Notes: a model not told the origin generated them from the letters alone. 64,000 nt of DNA from Psychrobacillus sp. FSL K6-2836 (GCF_038003085.1 NZ_JBBOOM010000001.1:4092001-4156000), one strand, 5' to 3'. Counted from the stretch's first letter, positions 52,927-62,059 are shown. Numbers and translations: made by a program.

Positions 52927-54474
52927 ATGGATATTTATGAAAAAATCAATGACTTATATGATCGTAAACGTAAAATCGAACTTGGTGGTGGGGATGACCG
53001 AATCGAAAAGCAACACGAAAAAGGTAAGTTGACTGCTCGTGAACGTATTGAATTACTTGTAGATAAAGATTCATTTGTTGAGCTAAATCCATTTATCAAG
53101 CACCGTACTGTTGACTTCGGTATGGACAAGCAAGAAGGGCCTGGGGATGGAGTAGTAACTGGTTACGGGAAAGTAAATGGCCGTCCAATATATTTATTTT
53201 CGCAAGATTTTACTGTTTTTGGTGGGGCTTTGGGAGAAATGCATGCACTTAAAATTGCTAACGTCATGGATTTAGCGGCTAAAAATGGAGCACCGTTTAT
53301 TGGCTTAAATGACTCTGGTGGTGCACGTATTCAAGAAGGCGTTGTTTCACTTGATGGATACGGTCAAATTTTTTATCGTAATGCTATATATTCGGGAGTA
53401 ATACCACAAATTTCTGTCATTTTAGGTCCTTGTGCGGGTGGTGCGGTATATTCGCCGGCAATAACCGATTTTGTGTTTATGACAGATGAAACAAGCCAAA
53501 TGTTTATCACTGGTCCTAAAGTGATTGAGACCGTTACAGGAGAAAAAATTTCTGCGGAAGATCTAGGTGGATCGAAAGTACATAATACAATAAGTGGAAA
53601 TGCACATTTCCGTGGGAAAACAGAAGAGGAAGTATTAGAAAGCGTTCGATTGTTATTAAGTTACTTACCTCAAAGCTTTGAAGAAAAGCCTTCTATAGTT
53701 GATGTAAAGGCAGAAGACGATTATCGTTCTGATTTAGCTGATATTGTTCCTTTTGAAGCAATTCGTCCTTATGATGTACGAAAGGTTATTGAACAAGTCG
53801 TAGATACGGATTCTTTCTTAGAAGTACAAAAAGAATTTGCTAAAAATATTGTGATTGGTCTAGCTCGCATTAAAGGCGAGGTAGTAGGTTTAGTATGTAA
53901 CCAACCAAAAGTAATGGCTGGAGGATTAGATATAGATTCTTCGGACAAAGCAGCGCGCTTTATTCGTTTTTGTGATGCCTTCAATATTCCAATTATCACT
54001 TTTGAAGATGTAACTGGATTCTTCCCTGGTATAAAACAGGAGCATGGTGGAATTATTCGCCATGGAGCTAAAATTTTGTTTGCTTATTCAGAAGCAACCG
54101 TACCTAAAATAACAGTTATTTTACGAAAAGCATACGGAGGCGCTTATGTTGCATTGAATTCCAAGTCCATTGGTGCAGATGTTGTTTTCGCATGGCCGAA
54201 TGCAGAAATAGCAGTTATGGGACCAAACGGAGCTGCCAATATTATTTTTGCCCGTGAAATTGCCCAAAGTGATGATCCTGAGGCAGTACGTGCTGAGAAG
54301 ATTGAAGAGTACCGAGAGAAATTCGCCAATCCATATGTAGCGGCTTCTATGGGAATGGTCGATGATGTTATTGACCCAAGGGAAACTCGCATTAAGCTAA
54401 TTCAATCATTAGAAATGATGCGCAATAAAAAAGAAACGAGACCAAATAAAAAACATGGTAATATTCCATTATAA
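52927..54474 (+). CDS. mmdA: acyl-CoA carboxylase carboxyltransferase subunit (YqjD type)
   Basis: A 515-residue crotonase-fold carboxyltransferase, the beta subunit of propionyl-CoA carboxylase or alpha subunit of methylmalonyl-CoA decarboxylase. GLNDSGGARIQEGVVSLDGY and GPCAGGAVYSPAITDF form one oxyanion hole, and the second half has LRKAYGGAYVALNSKSIGAD and ANIIFAREIA. Together with a biotin carboxylase/carrier protein (not in the window) it would make (S)-methylmalonyl-CoA from propionyl-CoA, which mce and MutAB then convert. It matches B. subtilis YqjD. Confidence 0.94.
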   Translation: MDIYEKINDLYDRKRKIELGGGDDRIEKQHEKGKLTARERIELLVDKDSFVELNPFIKHRTVDFGMDKQEGPGDGVVTGYGKVNGRPIYLFSQDFTVFGGALGEMHALKIANVMDLAAKNGAPFIGLNDSGGARIQEGVVSLDGYGQIFYRNAIYSGVIPQISVILGPCAGGAVYSPAITDFVFMTDETSQMFITGPKVIETVTGEKISAEDLGGSKVHNTISGNAHFRGKTEEEVLESVRLLLSYLPQSFEEKPSIVDVKAEDDYRSDLADIVPFEAIRPYDVRKVIEQVVDTDSFLEVQKEFAKNIVIGLARIKGEVVGLVCNQPKVMAGGLDIDSSDKAARFIRFCDAFNIPIITFEDVTGFFPGIKQEHGGIIRHGAKILFAYSEATVPKITVILRKAYGGAYVALNSKSIGADVVFAWPNAEIAVMGPNGAANIIFAREIAQSDDPEAVRAEKIEEYREKFANPYVAASMGMVDDVIDPRETRIKLIQSLEMMRNKKETRPNKKHGNIPL

Positions 54475-54490
54475 AAAGGAGACTTTTCAA

Positions 54491-55603
54491 ATGAGTCGAT
54501 TAATAGATGAATTTTTAGAGCTAGTTCAAATAGATTCTGAAACAAAGCATGAAGAAATAATTGCGCCTATATTAAAAAGTAAATTAGAAAAGCTTGGATT
54601 TTCAGTAATTGAAGACGATTCTGCTTCTAAAACTGGTCACGGTGCTGGCAACTTAATCGCAACATTAAAGGGATCAAATGATGATGTAGATCCAATATAC
54701 TTCACTGTCCATATGGATACTGTAGTACCCGGTAAAGGGATTAAACCAGTTATTAAAGAAGACGGTTATATATATTCAGATGGGACAACCATTTTAGGAG
54801 CAGATGACAAAGCTGGAATAGCCGCTTTATTTGAAGCGATTCGTCGTTTAAAAGAACAATCAATTGAACACGGTGATATTCAAGTTGTTATTACTGCAGG
54901 TGAAGAAAGTGGTTTAGTAGGAGCAAAAGAATTGGATGCTTCTTTACTTACAGCAAAATATGGCTATGCAATTGATAGTGATGGGACTGTCGGGGGAATT
55001 GTAACAGCTGCTCCTTTCCAATCAAAACTATGGACAACTATTACTGGAAAAACTGCGCATGCTGGAGTTGCACCTGAAAAAGGTATCTCTGCCATTACTT
55101 TAGCTGCTAAAGCCATTTCTGCTATGAAGCTAGGTAGACTAGATGCCGAAACCACGGCTAATATTGGACGTTTCGAAGGTGGACAAGCAACAAATATCGT
55201 TTGCGATGAAGTGCATATTCTTTCTGAGGCACGCTCGATTAATAAAGAAAAATTAGATGCCCAAGTAGCGCATATGGTTGCAACATTTGCCGAAACTGCC
55301 GAAAAATTTGGTGGTAAAGCAGTGACAGAAACGCAACTAATGTACCCAGGCTTCCATTTTGACGAAGGCCATTCTGTCGTACAGATTGCTAAACGTGCAG
55401 TAGAACGGATCGGTAGAACTGCTGACATTAAAACTAGTGGAGGAGGTAGTGATGCCAATGTAATTGCAGGACTTGGTATCCCTACTGTCATCTTGTCCGT
55501 AGGTTATGAAGAAATTCATACAACAAATGAACGCATGCCTATTGAAGAGTTAGAGAAACTTGCCGATTTAATAGTAGAGATCGTTTTAGTAGCGGCAGAA
55601 TAA
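54491..55603 (+). CDS. yqjE: M20-family peptidase (YqjE, PepT-like)
   Basis: A 370-residue zinc aminopeptidase-like protein. FTVHMDTVVPGKG supplies the metal His and Asp, GADDKAGIAALFEA the bridging Asp, TAGEESGLVGA the Glu-Glu pair, and YAIDSDG the later Asp. Length and sequence match B. subtilis YqjE. The start at 54491 is chosen because AAGGAG lies nine bases upstream; the ATG at 54455 sits inside the previous gene. It is 16 bases after the carboxyltransferase and belongs to the same operon. Exact substrate unknown. Confidence 0.88.
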   Translation: MSRLIDEFLELVQIDSETKHEEIIAPILKSKLEKLGFSVIEDDSASKTGHGAGNLIATLKGSNDDVDPIYFTVHMDTVVPGKGIKPVIKEDGYIYSDGTTILGADDKAGIAALFEAIRRLKEQSIEHGDIQVVITAGEESGLVGAKELDASLLTAKYGYAIDSDGTVGGIVTAAPFQSKLWTTITGKTAHAGVAPEKGISAITLAAKAISAMKLGRLDAETTANIGRFEGGQATNIVCDEVHILSEARSINKEKLDAQVAHMVATFAETAEKFGGKAVTETQLMYPGFHFDEGHSVVQIAKRAVERIGRTADIKTSGGGSDANVIAGLGIPTVILSVGYEEIHTTNERMPIEELEKLADLIVEIVLVAAE

Positions 55604-55620
55604 TATAGGAGGTGACTTTG

Positions 55621-56106
55621 TTGAACAATGAAAAAGTTGTAGTATTTCAATGTGGCAATGAAGAATACGCAGTCTCAATTGAACATGTAGTTTCCATTGA
55701 GAAATTAGAGCATATTAATCCGATACCACACTTACCAGATTATTTAATTGGTTTGATGAAAATTCGAGGGGAGCTAGTCCCAATAATCGATTTTGAACAA
55801 ATTTTGTATAATCGTAGTGGTGTGGATCAGGAATTAGCAAGAGTAGTTACTATGCATACGAAAGATATGACGGTTGGTCTTCTTGTGAAAGAAGCGAAAG
55901 AGATTTTAGATATTGATCAGGACAATCTAAAACAAATTGGTTTAGTTAATTATACAAAAACACGTTATTTCACAGCAGTTGCAAACCTAGAAAATCGAAT
56001 GATTACAATCGTGGACGCTTCTATTTTGGTAAGTTCTTTAGAAGGCTTTAATGATATTCAATCTTATGTAGAAGAAGTTAAGAAAGAAGAGACAATGAAT
56101 AACTAG
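55621..56106 (+). CDS. CheW-domain protein
   Basis: A 161-residue protein made of a single CheW fold: VVFQCGNEEYAVSIEHVVSI, YLIGLMKIRGELVPIIDFEQ and FTAVANLENRMITIVDASIL are the family strands. CheW links chemoreceptors to CheA. No CheA or receptor is adjacent, and the gene lies 17 bases after the peptidase of the propionate operon, so its expression is tied to metabolism genes. It could serve the receptor at 8 kb or a CheV-like role. The TTG at 55621 follows AGGAGG at eight bases. Confidence 0.85.
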   Translation: MNNEKVVVFQCGNEEYAVSIEHVVSIEKLEHINPIPHLPDYLIGLMKIRGELVPIIDFEQILYNRSGVDQELARVVTMHTKDMTVGLLVKEAKEILDIDQDNLKQIGLVNYTKTRYFTAVANLENRMITIVDASILVSSLEGFNDIQSYVEEVKKEETMNN

Positions 56107-56125
56107 TTTCATGATTTAGTCAGGG

Positions 56126-56152
56126 AAGGTAGCTTATATAGCTACCTTTTTT
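56126..56152 (+). terminator. terminator of the mce-cheW operon
   Basis: The stem AAGGTAGCT/AGCTACCTT with a five-base loop and a T6 tract. Confidence 0.92.
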
Positions 56153-56194
56153 GAAATAGTAAGTGTAAAAATCTATACAAAAATACTGCAGTTT

Positions 56195-56400
56195 TTCGTT
56201 TCAGACGTTACAAAGGAACCAATGCTAAGAGCGCCACCTCTTGTGGCAAGCCCTTGTGACCAACATACTGTTGCCTCCGCGAGCTAAGCGATAAATCCTT
56301 ACCGCCACTAAGGGTACGTTGTGATGGTTCATCTGTTTCACTGACCCCGCCGGAGTCGCAACTTTTACGTCAATCAATAAAGTGAGCAGTACCCAATAAG
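56195..56400. repeat. intergenic repeat, family A copy 2 (inverted, with insert)
   Basis: On the minus strand it reads ATTGGGTACT, GCGACTCCGGCGGGG, CCATCACAACG, CGCGG and GAAACGAAAA in the same order as the copy at 20970-21135. An extra module near 56232-56280 (GCGCCACCTCTTGTGGC and GTGACCAACATACTGTTG) is shared with 52030-52105, where it appears as GCGCCACGTAGTGTGGC and the reverse complement of the second part. This suggests a mosaic of mobile or amplified modules. Confidence 0.7.
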
Positions 56401-56712
56401 GAGGTTTAGCATAAGTTATCTTTAAGATATTAGAATTATTTTAAGTAAATGTAGTGATAATAATAAGTGGCAATAGTTGTTTAATAGTGTCCGCTATTTT
56501 TAGTGTTAATAAAATGAAATAGTAAATGTGTACTTAGTAAAGAAGCGAAATAGTGAACGAAATTGTATCTTCGTGAGTTTTTTCTATAATATATCGACAA
56601 GTCTGCCCAAAGCTTTTCGAAAACAATAGATACCAGTTTTAACCTACAAGGGTTTTTGCACTTTTCTAATTAGCTAACTATGTTTATACATTTTATGAAG
56701 GAGGGGAATAGC

Positions 56713-57954
56713 TTGTCGGGAAAACATCGAATTATCTTTCACTTAGATATGAATAGCTTTTATGCATCTGTTGAACAAGCACATGACCCCTCTTTAAAAG
56801 GAAAGGCTATTGCTATCGCAGGTAATCCTAAGGAAAGACGGGGGATATTAGTTACATGCTCTTATGAGGCAAGGGCTAGAGGTGTGTATACAACAATGTC
56901 CGTGTGGGAGGCTAAACGAAAATGTCCTGAACTGATTTTATTGCCTCCTAATTTTGAACGCTACAGAATTGCCTCTAAAGCAATGTTCGAAATTTTAAGG
57001 TCCTATACTCATCTTGTAGAGCCAGTTTCAATAGACGAAGGGTATGTGGATGTTTCTGAAGTTGACATGGAGAACGATGCAGTAAGTTTTGCTAAATCTA
57101 TTCAAGATCGTATTATTCGTGAGTTAGATTTACCTTGTTCTATTGGAATTGCTCCTAACAAATTTCTAGCTAAAACGGCATCCAATTTAAAAAAACCTAT
57201 GGGTATAACCGTTTTACGGAAAAGAGAGGTAGGAGAAATTCTGTGGCCACTTCCAGTAATAGACATGCATGGGATAGGAGAAAGTACTGCAAGAAAGTTG
57301 GAATCCATTGGTATTAATACTATAGGAGATTTGGCCAATGCAAACCCTAATTTACTAAAAGAAAAACTTGGGAAAAATGGAGTCCGACTTCTAAATCGAG
57401 CAAATGGTACGGATAATAGAGAGGTAGATCCTGAATCTATCTATGATACAAAAAGTGTTGGAAATTCAACAACATTGCCTTATGATGAATCGAATATAGA
57501 GGACCTTGAGAAGGTATTTATTCGGTTATCAAAAAAAGTAGCTGCCAGACTTGATGCAAAAAATTTAGCTGGAAGGTCCATTACAATACATATACGGGAC
57601 GCTAATTGGAAAAACAAAACGAGAAGTAAAACAGTATCTAACAGGCTCTATAAGGAAAAGGAGATATTTCAATTGGCATTAGATCTATTTCACACTTCTT
57701 GGAATGGCGATCCGATCCGTTTATTAGGTGTGACTGTAAATAATGTCTATGACAAGGGAGAATCGGTAGAGCAGCTATCCATTTTTAACTTTGAAGAACA
57801 TGCCAAAGAGGAGCCAATATTAAGGCTTGTGGAGCAATTGCAAGGTAAATTCGGAGAAGATAGTATTAAGCGTGGAATGAAAATAAAAAAGAAACCTTCC
57901 TTGGATTCAAAAACAAGTTTTAGTAAAGACTTCTTAGATGATCACCATCAATAA
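56713..57954 (+). CDS. dinB: DNA polymerase IV (YqjH type)
   Basis: A 413-residue Y-family error-prone polymerase. FHLDMNSFYASVEQ gives the first catalytic Asp and VEPVSIDEGYVDV the Asp-Glu pair; CSYEARARGVYTTMSVWEAK and IGIAPNKFLAKTASNLKKP are fingers and palm landmarks. The little-finger domain follows, but no beta-clamp motif was checked at the C-terminus. The TTG at 56713 is chosen because AAGGAGGGG lies before it; the in-frame start at 56680 is upstream of that site. No LexA box was seen. It is convergent with the MurE-like gene, overlapping by seven bases. Confidence 0.93.
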   Translation: MSGKHRIIFHLDMNSFYASVEQAHDPSLKGKAIAIAGNPKERRGILVTCSYEARARGVYTTMSVWEAKRKCPELILLPPNFERYRIASKAMFEILRSYTHLVEPVSIDEGYVDVSEVDMENDAVSFAKSIQDRIIRELDLPCSIGIAPNKFLAKTASNLKKPMGITVLRKREVGEILWPLPVIDMHGIGESTARKLESIGINTIGDLANANPNLLKEKLGKNGVRLLNRANGTDNREVDPESIYDTKSVGNSTTLPYDESNIEDLEKVFIRLSKKVAARLDAKNLAGRSITIHIRDANWKNKTRSKTVSNRLYKEKEIFQLALDLFHTSWNGDPIRLLGVTVNNVYDKGESVEQLSIFNFEEHAKEEPILRLVEQLQGKFGEDSIKRGMKIKKKPSLDSKTSFSKDFLDDHHQ

Positions 57955-59390
57955 TGCTGATTCTGATGTACAAATGAATCGTTCAAATACGTTAATGTAT
58001 GTATATCAGATGTAGTTGGTAATGCAAAATTTTGTTGATAATTTTCAATTCCTTTACCAGTAATAACGATAAAGTCATTATCTTGAGCATGGTCCCATGC
58101 GTACTGAATAGCCAAAGTTCGATCCGGAATAATCATACACTTGTTCAATGGATCCAGTGAAGTGAGTTCTTCTAGCATTTGTTGTGTTGGTACCCCATTT
58201 AAATCATCAAAAGTTAAGATACATGTATGACAGTTATCTAAAGAAATCTGCACCATATTTGTCCTTTTTTGCATGTCTCTATTTCCCCTAAATCCAAAAA
58301 TATGAATGATTCTTTGGGGACTATATAAGTTAGCGGTTTCTAAAATGTGAGAAAAGGCATTTCCAGTATGGGCGTAATCTACTATGAAATTTGCTCCCTT
58401 TGGATGTTGAAACACCTCAAACCTCCCTGGAACTCCACTAAAATGTTGTAATGAATTCTCAATTTCTAATGGTTCGATATTTAAAGAAGCTGCTGTTGAA
58501 AAAGCGAGTGCGGCATTTTCTAAATTATGTTTGCCTTTCATGCGATTATTAATGGAGTAGCTCCTCGGATGTCGTTTACTCAACACTAACGATTCATTAC
58601 TTATGATATGTGTAGGATCTGTCCCATTTAATTTAACAACTTCTCTATTCAATGAAGAGACATACTCACAAAGCCGTTCTCCCCATATTGAGTCGGATTT
58701 GATCACGGCAATTCCACTCGGTTTTAAATAGTTGAATAATGATTGCTTAGCCAAATAGTAGGATTCCATATTTTTATGGTAATCTAAATGTTCATAGTCT
58801 AAATTAGTGAAAACACAACAATCAAATCGTAGACCCTCGATGCGAGCCTGAGCCAAACCATGGGAGGAAACTTCCATTATGACAGCACGATCATTACTTG
58901 TAGCCATAAGCTGATTTAATGTTAAAGCATCAAGTGTTGTATGTGTAGATAAGTTCTCAACACCATTAATAATAGTAGAAATACTTCCAAATAATGAACA
59001 TGAAACACCTGCTGATTCTAAAATATGCTTTAACATATAAGAGGTAGTTGTTTTTCCATTCGTTCCGGTAATTCCAATCATAATCTTGTGCTGAGTTGGG
59101 TTTTCATAAAACACATTTGCTAACAAACCTAATGCTTTTCTTGAATTAAATACTCGAATATAAGGCACACCAATAGATGAAAGATTTTCTTCACCAATGA
59201 TAACGCAAGCTCCATTTGAGATTGCCTCTTCTATAAACTCGTGTCCGTCATTGAGAGTGCCTGATATGGCAACGAATATGAAATTTTTCTCTACCTTTGC
59301 AGAGTTAAAAGCAAGACCATCTATTTCAATGGATTCGTCTTCTTTACTTATGTTAATGCCTAAAGGCTTTATTAATGTCTCTAATTTCAT
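57948..59390 (-). CDS. MurE-like Mur ligase paralog
   Basis: A 480-residue ATP-dependent amide ligase of the Mur family. GITGTNGKTTTSYMLKHILE is the P-loop, THTTLDALTLN the UMAG-binding segment, MEVSSHGLAQARIEGLRFD and CVFTNLDYEHLDYHKNME the central domain, and GVPGRFEVF opens the C-terminal domain. In place of the amino-acid recognition motif DNPR (meso-DAP) or DNPA/DDPN (Lys), it has TFDDLNGVP, so it may add another residue or act outside peptidoglycan synthesis. It stands alone, away from the dcw cluster, which favours a second copy. Confidence 0.82.
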   Translation of the reverse strand: MKLETLIKPLGINISKEDESIEIDGLAFNSAKVEKNFIFVAISGTLNDGHEFIEEAISNGACVIIGEENLSSIGVPYIRVFNSRKALGLLANVFYENPTQHKIMIGITGTNGKTTTSYMLKHILESAGVSCSLFGSISTIINGVENLSTHTTLDALTLNQLMATSNDRAVIMEVSSHGLAQARIEGLRFDCCVFTNLDYEHLDYHKNMESYYLAKQSLFNYLKPSGIAVIKSDSIWGERLCEYVSSLNREVVKLNGTDPTHIISNESLVLSKRHPRSYSINNRMKGKHNLENAALAFSTAASLNIEPLEIENSLQHFSGVPGRFEVFQHPKGANFIVDYAHTGNAFSHILETANLYSPQRIIHIFGFRGNRDMQKRTNMVQISLDNCHTCILTFDDLNGVPTQQMLEELTSLDPLNKCMIIPDRTLAIQYAWDHAQDNDFIVITGKGIENYQQNFALPTTSDIHTLTYLNDSFVHQNQHY

Positions 59391-59512
59391 AAGTTATGAA
59401 CTCCTTTTGATTGTTTAATTATTGTTAGCAGTTTTGTTTTTTACATACATGGAATTTAGGGGTAGACTTATAATTACAATATGTCCTATTGAACAAAGGG
59501 AAGTGAGCAAAT

Positions 59513-60451
59513 ATGCAATTATTATTTTTAGGTACTGGAGCAGGAATGCCCTCAAAACAACGTAATACGACTTCTACTGTTTTGAAACTATTAGAGGAGC
59601 GAGGTTCTTTTTGGATGTTTGATTGTGGGGAAGCCACTCAGCATCAAATTTTGCATACGACACTAAAGCCTCGTAAACTGGAAAAACTATTTATTACACA
59701 TTTACATGGCGATCATATATATGGGCTTCCTGGCTTGCTCGGATCCCGCTCTTTTTTAGGGGGACTGGAACCTCTTACAATCTATGGTCCAACAGGGTTG
59801 AAAAATTGGATTGAAGTAACTCTTGCTATATCCAATACTCATGTAAAATATCCACTTTCGATTATAGAGATTGAAGAAGGAATTATATTTGAGGATGAAC
59901 AATTTATAGTGGAAGCAAAATTATTAGAACATGTAATGCCTTGTTTCGGATATACGGTCAAACAAAAAGCCCTTGCCCCTGAACTTTTTATAGAAAAAAC
60001 AGATGCTCTAGGAGTTCCAAGAGGTCCATTATTAAAACTATTAAAAGAAGGACAAGATGTGGTGCTTCCGAATGGAATAATAGTAAAGAGTGAGGATGTA
60101 ACTGGAGACCCAAGGGAGGGTTTTAAAGTAACAATACTTGGAGATACAAAATACTGTGAAAACTCTATTTGGTTAAGTAAAGATGCAGATGTCGTCGTCC
60201 ATGAAGGTACGTTCGACGTAGATACAGCTGAGCTTGCGCGCCTTTATGGGCATTCGACAATAGTTGATGCAGCAGAAGTCTGTCAAAAAGCGAATGCTAA
60301 GCATTTGATCGTTAACCATATTAGTGCCCGGTTTCTATCAGCTGATCTAAAAAAAATGCTTACGCAAGTCGAAAAATATAGTTTTCCGGTTTATATCGCT
60401 GAAGATCTTGCAGAATATAATTGGGTAAATAATTCATTAATCAAATTATAA
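59513..60451 (+). CDS. rnz: ribonuclease Z
   Basis: A 312-residue metallo-beta-lactamase-fold tRNA 3' endonuclease. FITHLHGDHIYGLPGLLGSR carries the HxHxDH zinc motif, HVMPCFGYTVKQK is the exosite side, LGDTKYCENS the bridging Asp, VHEGTFD and YGHSTIVDAAEV the late His, and NHISARF the last His. It trims precursor tRNAs that lack CCA. Length matches B. subtilis YqjK/Rnz (307). GGGAAGTGAG stands before the ATG. It is followed by a terminator. Confidence 0.95.
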   Translation: MQLLFLGTGAGMPSKQRNTTSTVLKLLEERGSFWMFDCGEATQHQILHTTLKPRKLEKLFITHLHGDHIYGLPGLLGSRSFLGGLEPLTIYGPTGLKNWIEVTLAISNTHVKYPLSIIEIEEGIIFEDEQFIVEAKLLEHVMPCFGYTVKQKALAPELFIEKTDALGVPRGPLLKLLKEGQDVVLPNGIIVKSEDVTGDPREGFKVTILGDTKYCENSIWLSKDADVVVHEGTFDVDTAELARLYGHSTIVDAAEVCQKANAKHLIVNHISARFLSADLKKMLTQVEKYSFPVYIAEDLAEYNWVNNSLIKL

Positions 60452-60492
60452 AAGAGATTCCGAATGAGTTGAATTTCACTCGGAATCTCTTT
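60451..60492 (+). terminator. terminator of rnz
   Basis: The stem AAAGAGATTCCGA/TCGGAATCTCTTT (60451-60463 with 60480-60492), ending in a T7 tract. Confidence 0.93.
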
Positions 60493-60870
60493 TTTTCTTT
60501 AGTATAACTAAACTCACAGTTGCAATTGGTCCTATAACTAATGATAGGAGGAACCAGCTGAGACCGCTTCTATTTTTCCCTTGTGCAAAATGCCGGCATT
60601 AATCCCGCATTAACGGGCAAGTATGTCTTCCGCGTAAAGGCTTGGTTCAAGCACCAAAGAATAAGTGGGAGATAACTGCCCAAACTGCCCGGATGGTTCA
60701 ACTAATAATCATTGGGGAATAAGAACTCCCCAATGATTGTAGCTTCACTTTGCTAGTGTGCACCAGCCGAAAAAATAAGAATTGTCCATTACTTTTTCAA
60801 AACACCTTTTTAGATCATCTTATTATCACGGTTTAACAGGCAGTAAAACTATATAGATGAAAGCTTTCTC
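60493..60870. other. 378-bp gap with a partial family C repeat
   Basis: 60607-60622 repeats the core of the long inverted repeat at 51972. Further on, ATTGGGGAATAAGAACTCCCCAATGA and GTAGCTTCACTTTG (60710-60755) match a block at 52156-52200 in order. No promoter or gene was recognised. Confidence 0.6.
60600..60760. repeat. partial family C element
   Basis: Shares with the 51960-52210 region the segment CCCGCATTAACGGGC, then a hairpin built from TTGGGGA/TCCCCAA and the trailer TTCACTTTG. The second inverted-repeat arm present at 52000-52016 is absent here. Confidence 0.7.
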
Positions 60871-61689
60871 TTATGATGATTCATAAAGCTTCCCGAGTTC
60901 CCGTGATCTGTTTTGTGCAGCTTGGATGCAAGCAAAGATAGCCTCATTCACTTTATGCTCCATTAATTGCTCTAAGCCTGCTTCTGTTGTGCCTCCTGGG
61001 CTAGTGACTCTTCTACGCAGTTCTTCCGGTTCCACGTCGCCTTTTCTCAGCATTTGTGCTGCACCTTCCATCGTCTGTATAAATAATTGACGAGCATCGC
61101 CTTTATCTAACCCATGCTCAACAGCTGCAGATTCAAACTGTTCTGCGAAATAATAGAAGTAAGCTGGACCACTTCCGGAAAGTGCAGTAACAATATGTAA
61201 ATCTTCTTCTGCTACGACTTTTACTGAACCAATCGATTCTAAAAGATCGATGATGAGTAGTTTGGATGCTTCTGAAATAAGCTCATTCCAGCATATAGCA
61301 GACGCACTCATTCCAACGGCTGCTGAAGTATTTGGCATAACACGTGCAATTGGTCTGTTGCCCAGAGAATTTGTAATGGTCTGGATATTGATACCAGCAA
61401 TAACGGAGATTATCATTGCATCATTGTTTATATATGGTGCCAGATCAGTTAACGCATCATTCGCATCTTTTGGTTTCATGGCTAAAAAAATAATATTAGC
61501 TTCCGTTAAAGCTTTTTTCTGTTCACACATGATTTGCACATTGTACGTTTCTTTCAAATAGTTAAGCTGCTTTTCATCTGATTTATTCATGACATGAATA
61601 GAGGTAGTTGAAATTTTTTGCTCTTTTGTTAAGCCATTTATAATAGCTTCAGCCATTGCACCAGCGCCTACAAATACAATCTTCGTCAT
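60871..61689 (-). CDS. proI: pyrroline-5-carboxylate reductase
   Basis: A 272-residue reductase that makes proline from pyrroline-5-carboxylate with NADPH. VFVGAGAMAEAIING is the dinucleotide-binding loop; FLAMKPKD, VMPNTSAAVGMSAS and TALSGSGPAYFYYF continue the fold, and RRRVTSPGGTTEAGLEQLME is the family's C-terminal signature. The start at 61689 has AAAGGAGG eight bases upstream; 46 further in-frame codons upstream belong to the leader RNA. It is controlled by a proline T-box. Location and order match B. subtilis proI (yqjO). Confidence 0.95.
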   Translation of the reverse strand: MTKIVFVGAGAMAEAIINGLTKEQKISTTSIHVMNKSDEKQLNYLKETYNVQIMCEQKKALTEANIIFLAMKPKDANDALTDLAPYINNDAMIISVIAGINIQTITNSLGNRPIARVMPNTSAAVGMSASAICWNELISEASKLLIIDLLESIGSVKVVAEEDLHIVTALSGSGPAYFYYFAEQFESAAVEHGLDKGDARQLFIQTMEGAAQMLRKGDVEPEELRRRVTSPGGTTEAGLEQLMEHKVNEAIFACIQAAQNRSRELGKLYESS

Positions 61690-61764
61690 ATAAATTCCTC
61701 CTTTTAGTAGTGCCAGAATTCCATTAAACTTCATGCAAGTGGAACAATATAAAAATAGAACAAA

Positions 61765-62014
61765 ATAAAAAAGCGCTCTCGTCTCATATATAATAAGGAC
61801 GAAAACACTTGTTTTCCGCGGTACCACCTAAATTTGCTGAGTATTTTCAGCACAACTTAATCCTTCGTATCGAGAAGGTACGACTATGTTTACATAGTAG
61901 CTCCGAAGTAGGTTCTATATACGAGCGGGAGGTGAAACTTGCAGCGGGTCATTTCACTCTCTTAACTCCATCATATATGTACTAATCTTCATCTTAGCTT
62001 TTATATTCTGAATT
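61765..62014 (-). ncRNA. proline T-box riboswitch leader of proI
   Basis: On the minus strand the T-box core AGGTGGTACCGCGG lies near 61816-61829. Before it, stem I reads ..TATAGAACCTACTTCGGAG, so the likely specifier is CCT (Pro) at 61912-61910, in the same loop context as the Met leader at 18.8 kb. A 12-bp stem (AGTGTTTTCGTC with GACGAGAGCGCT) and T6 form the terminator. Uncharged tRNA-Pro would prevent termination and turn on proline synthesis. Confidence 0.92.
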
Positions 62015-62020
62015 AATGAA

Positions 62021-62049
62021 ATTATATGCATCTTATAAGAAAAAGTCAA
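62021..62049 (-). promoter_or_regulatory. promoter of the proI T-box transcript
   Basis: On the minus strand, TTGACT (62049-62044), 17 bases and TATAAT (62026-62021), near-consensus sigma-A. The transcript would begin near 62014. Confidence 0.8.
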
Positions 62050-62059
62050 CCATATTTCC

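Larger units (their letters stand above)
56107..56712. other. 606-bp gap with terminator and repeat
   Basis: Holds the cheW terminator (56126-56152), a family A repeat on the minus strand (about 56195-56400) and about 300 bases of AT-rich sequence in front of dinB in which no LexA box or clear promoter was seen. Confidence 0.6.

Noticed and set aside
53769-53999. Antisense ORFs inside mmdA, mutB, yqjE and similar genes
   Set aside because: All lie opposite highly conserved coding sequence and have the serine/isoleucine-rich composition of shadow frames.
56440-56712. LexA box upstream of dinB
   Set aside because: GTGAACGAAATTGT and similar pieces were checked, but no GAAC-N4-GTTC site is present.
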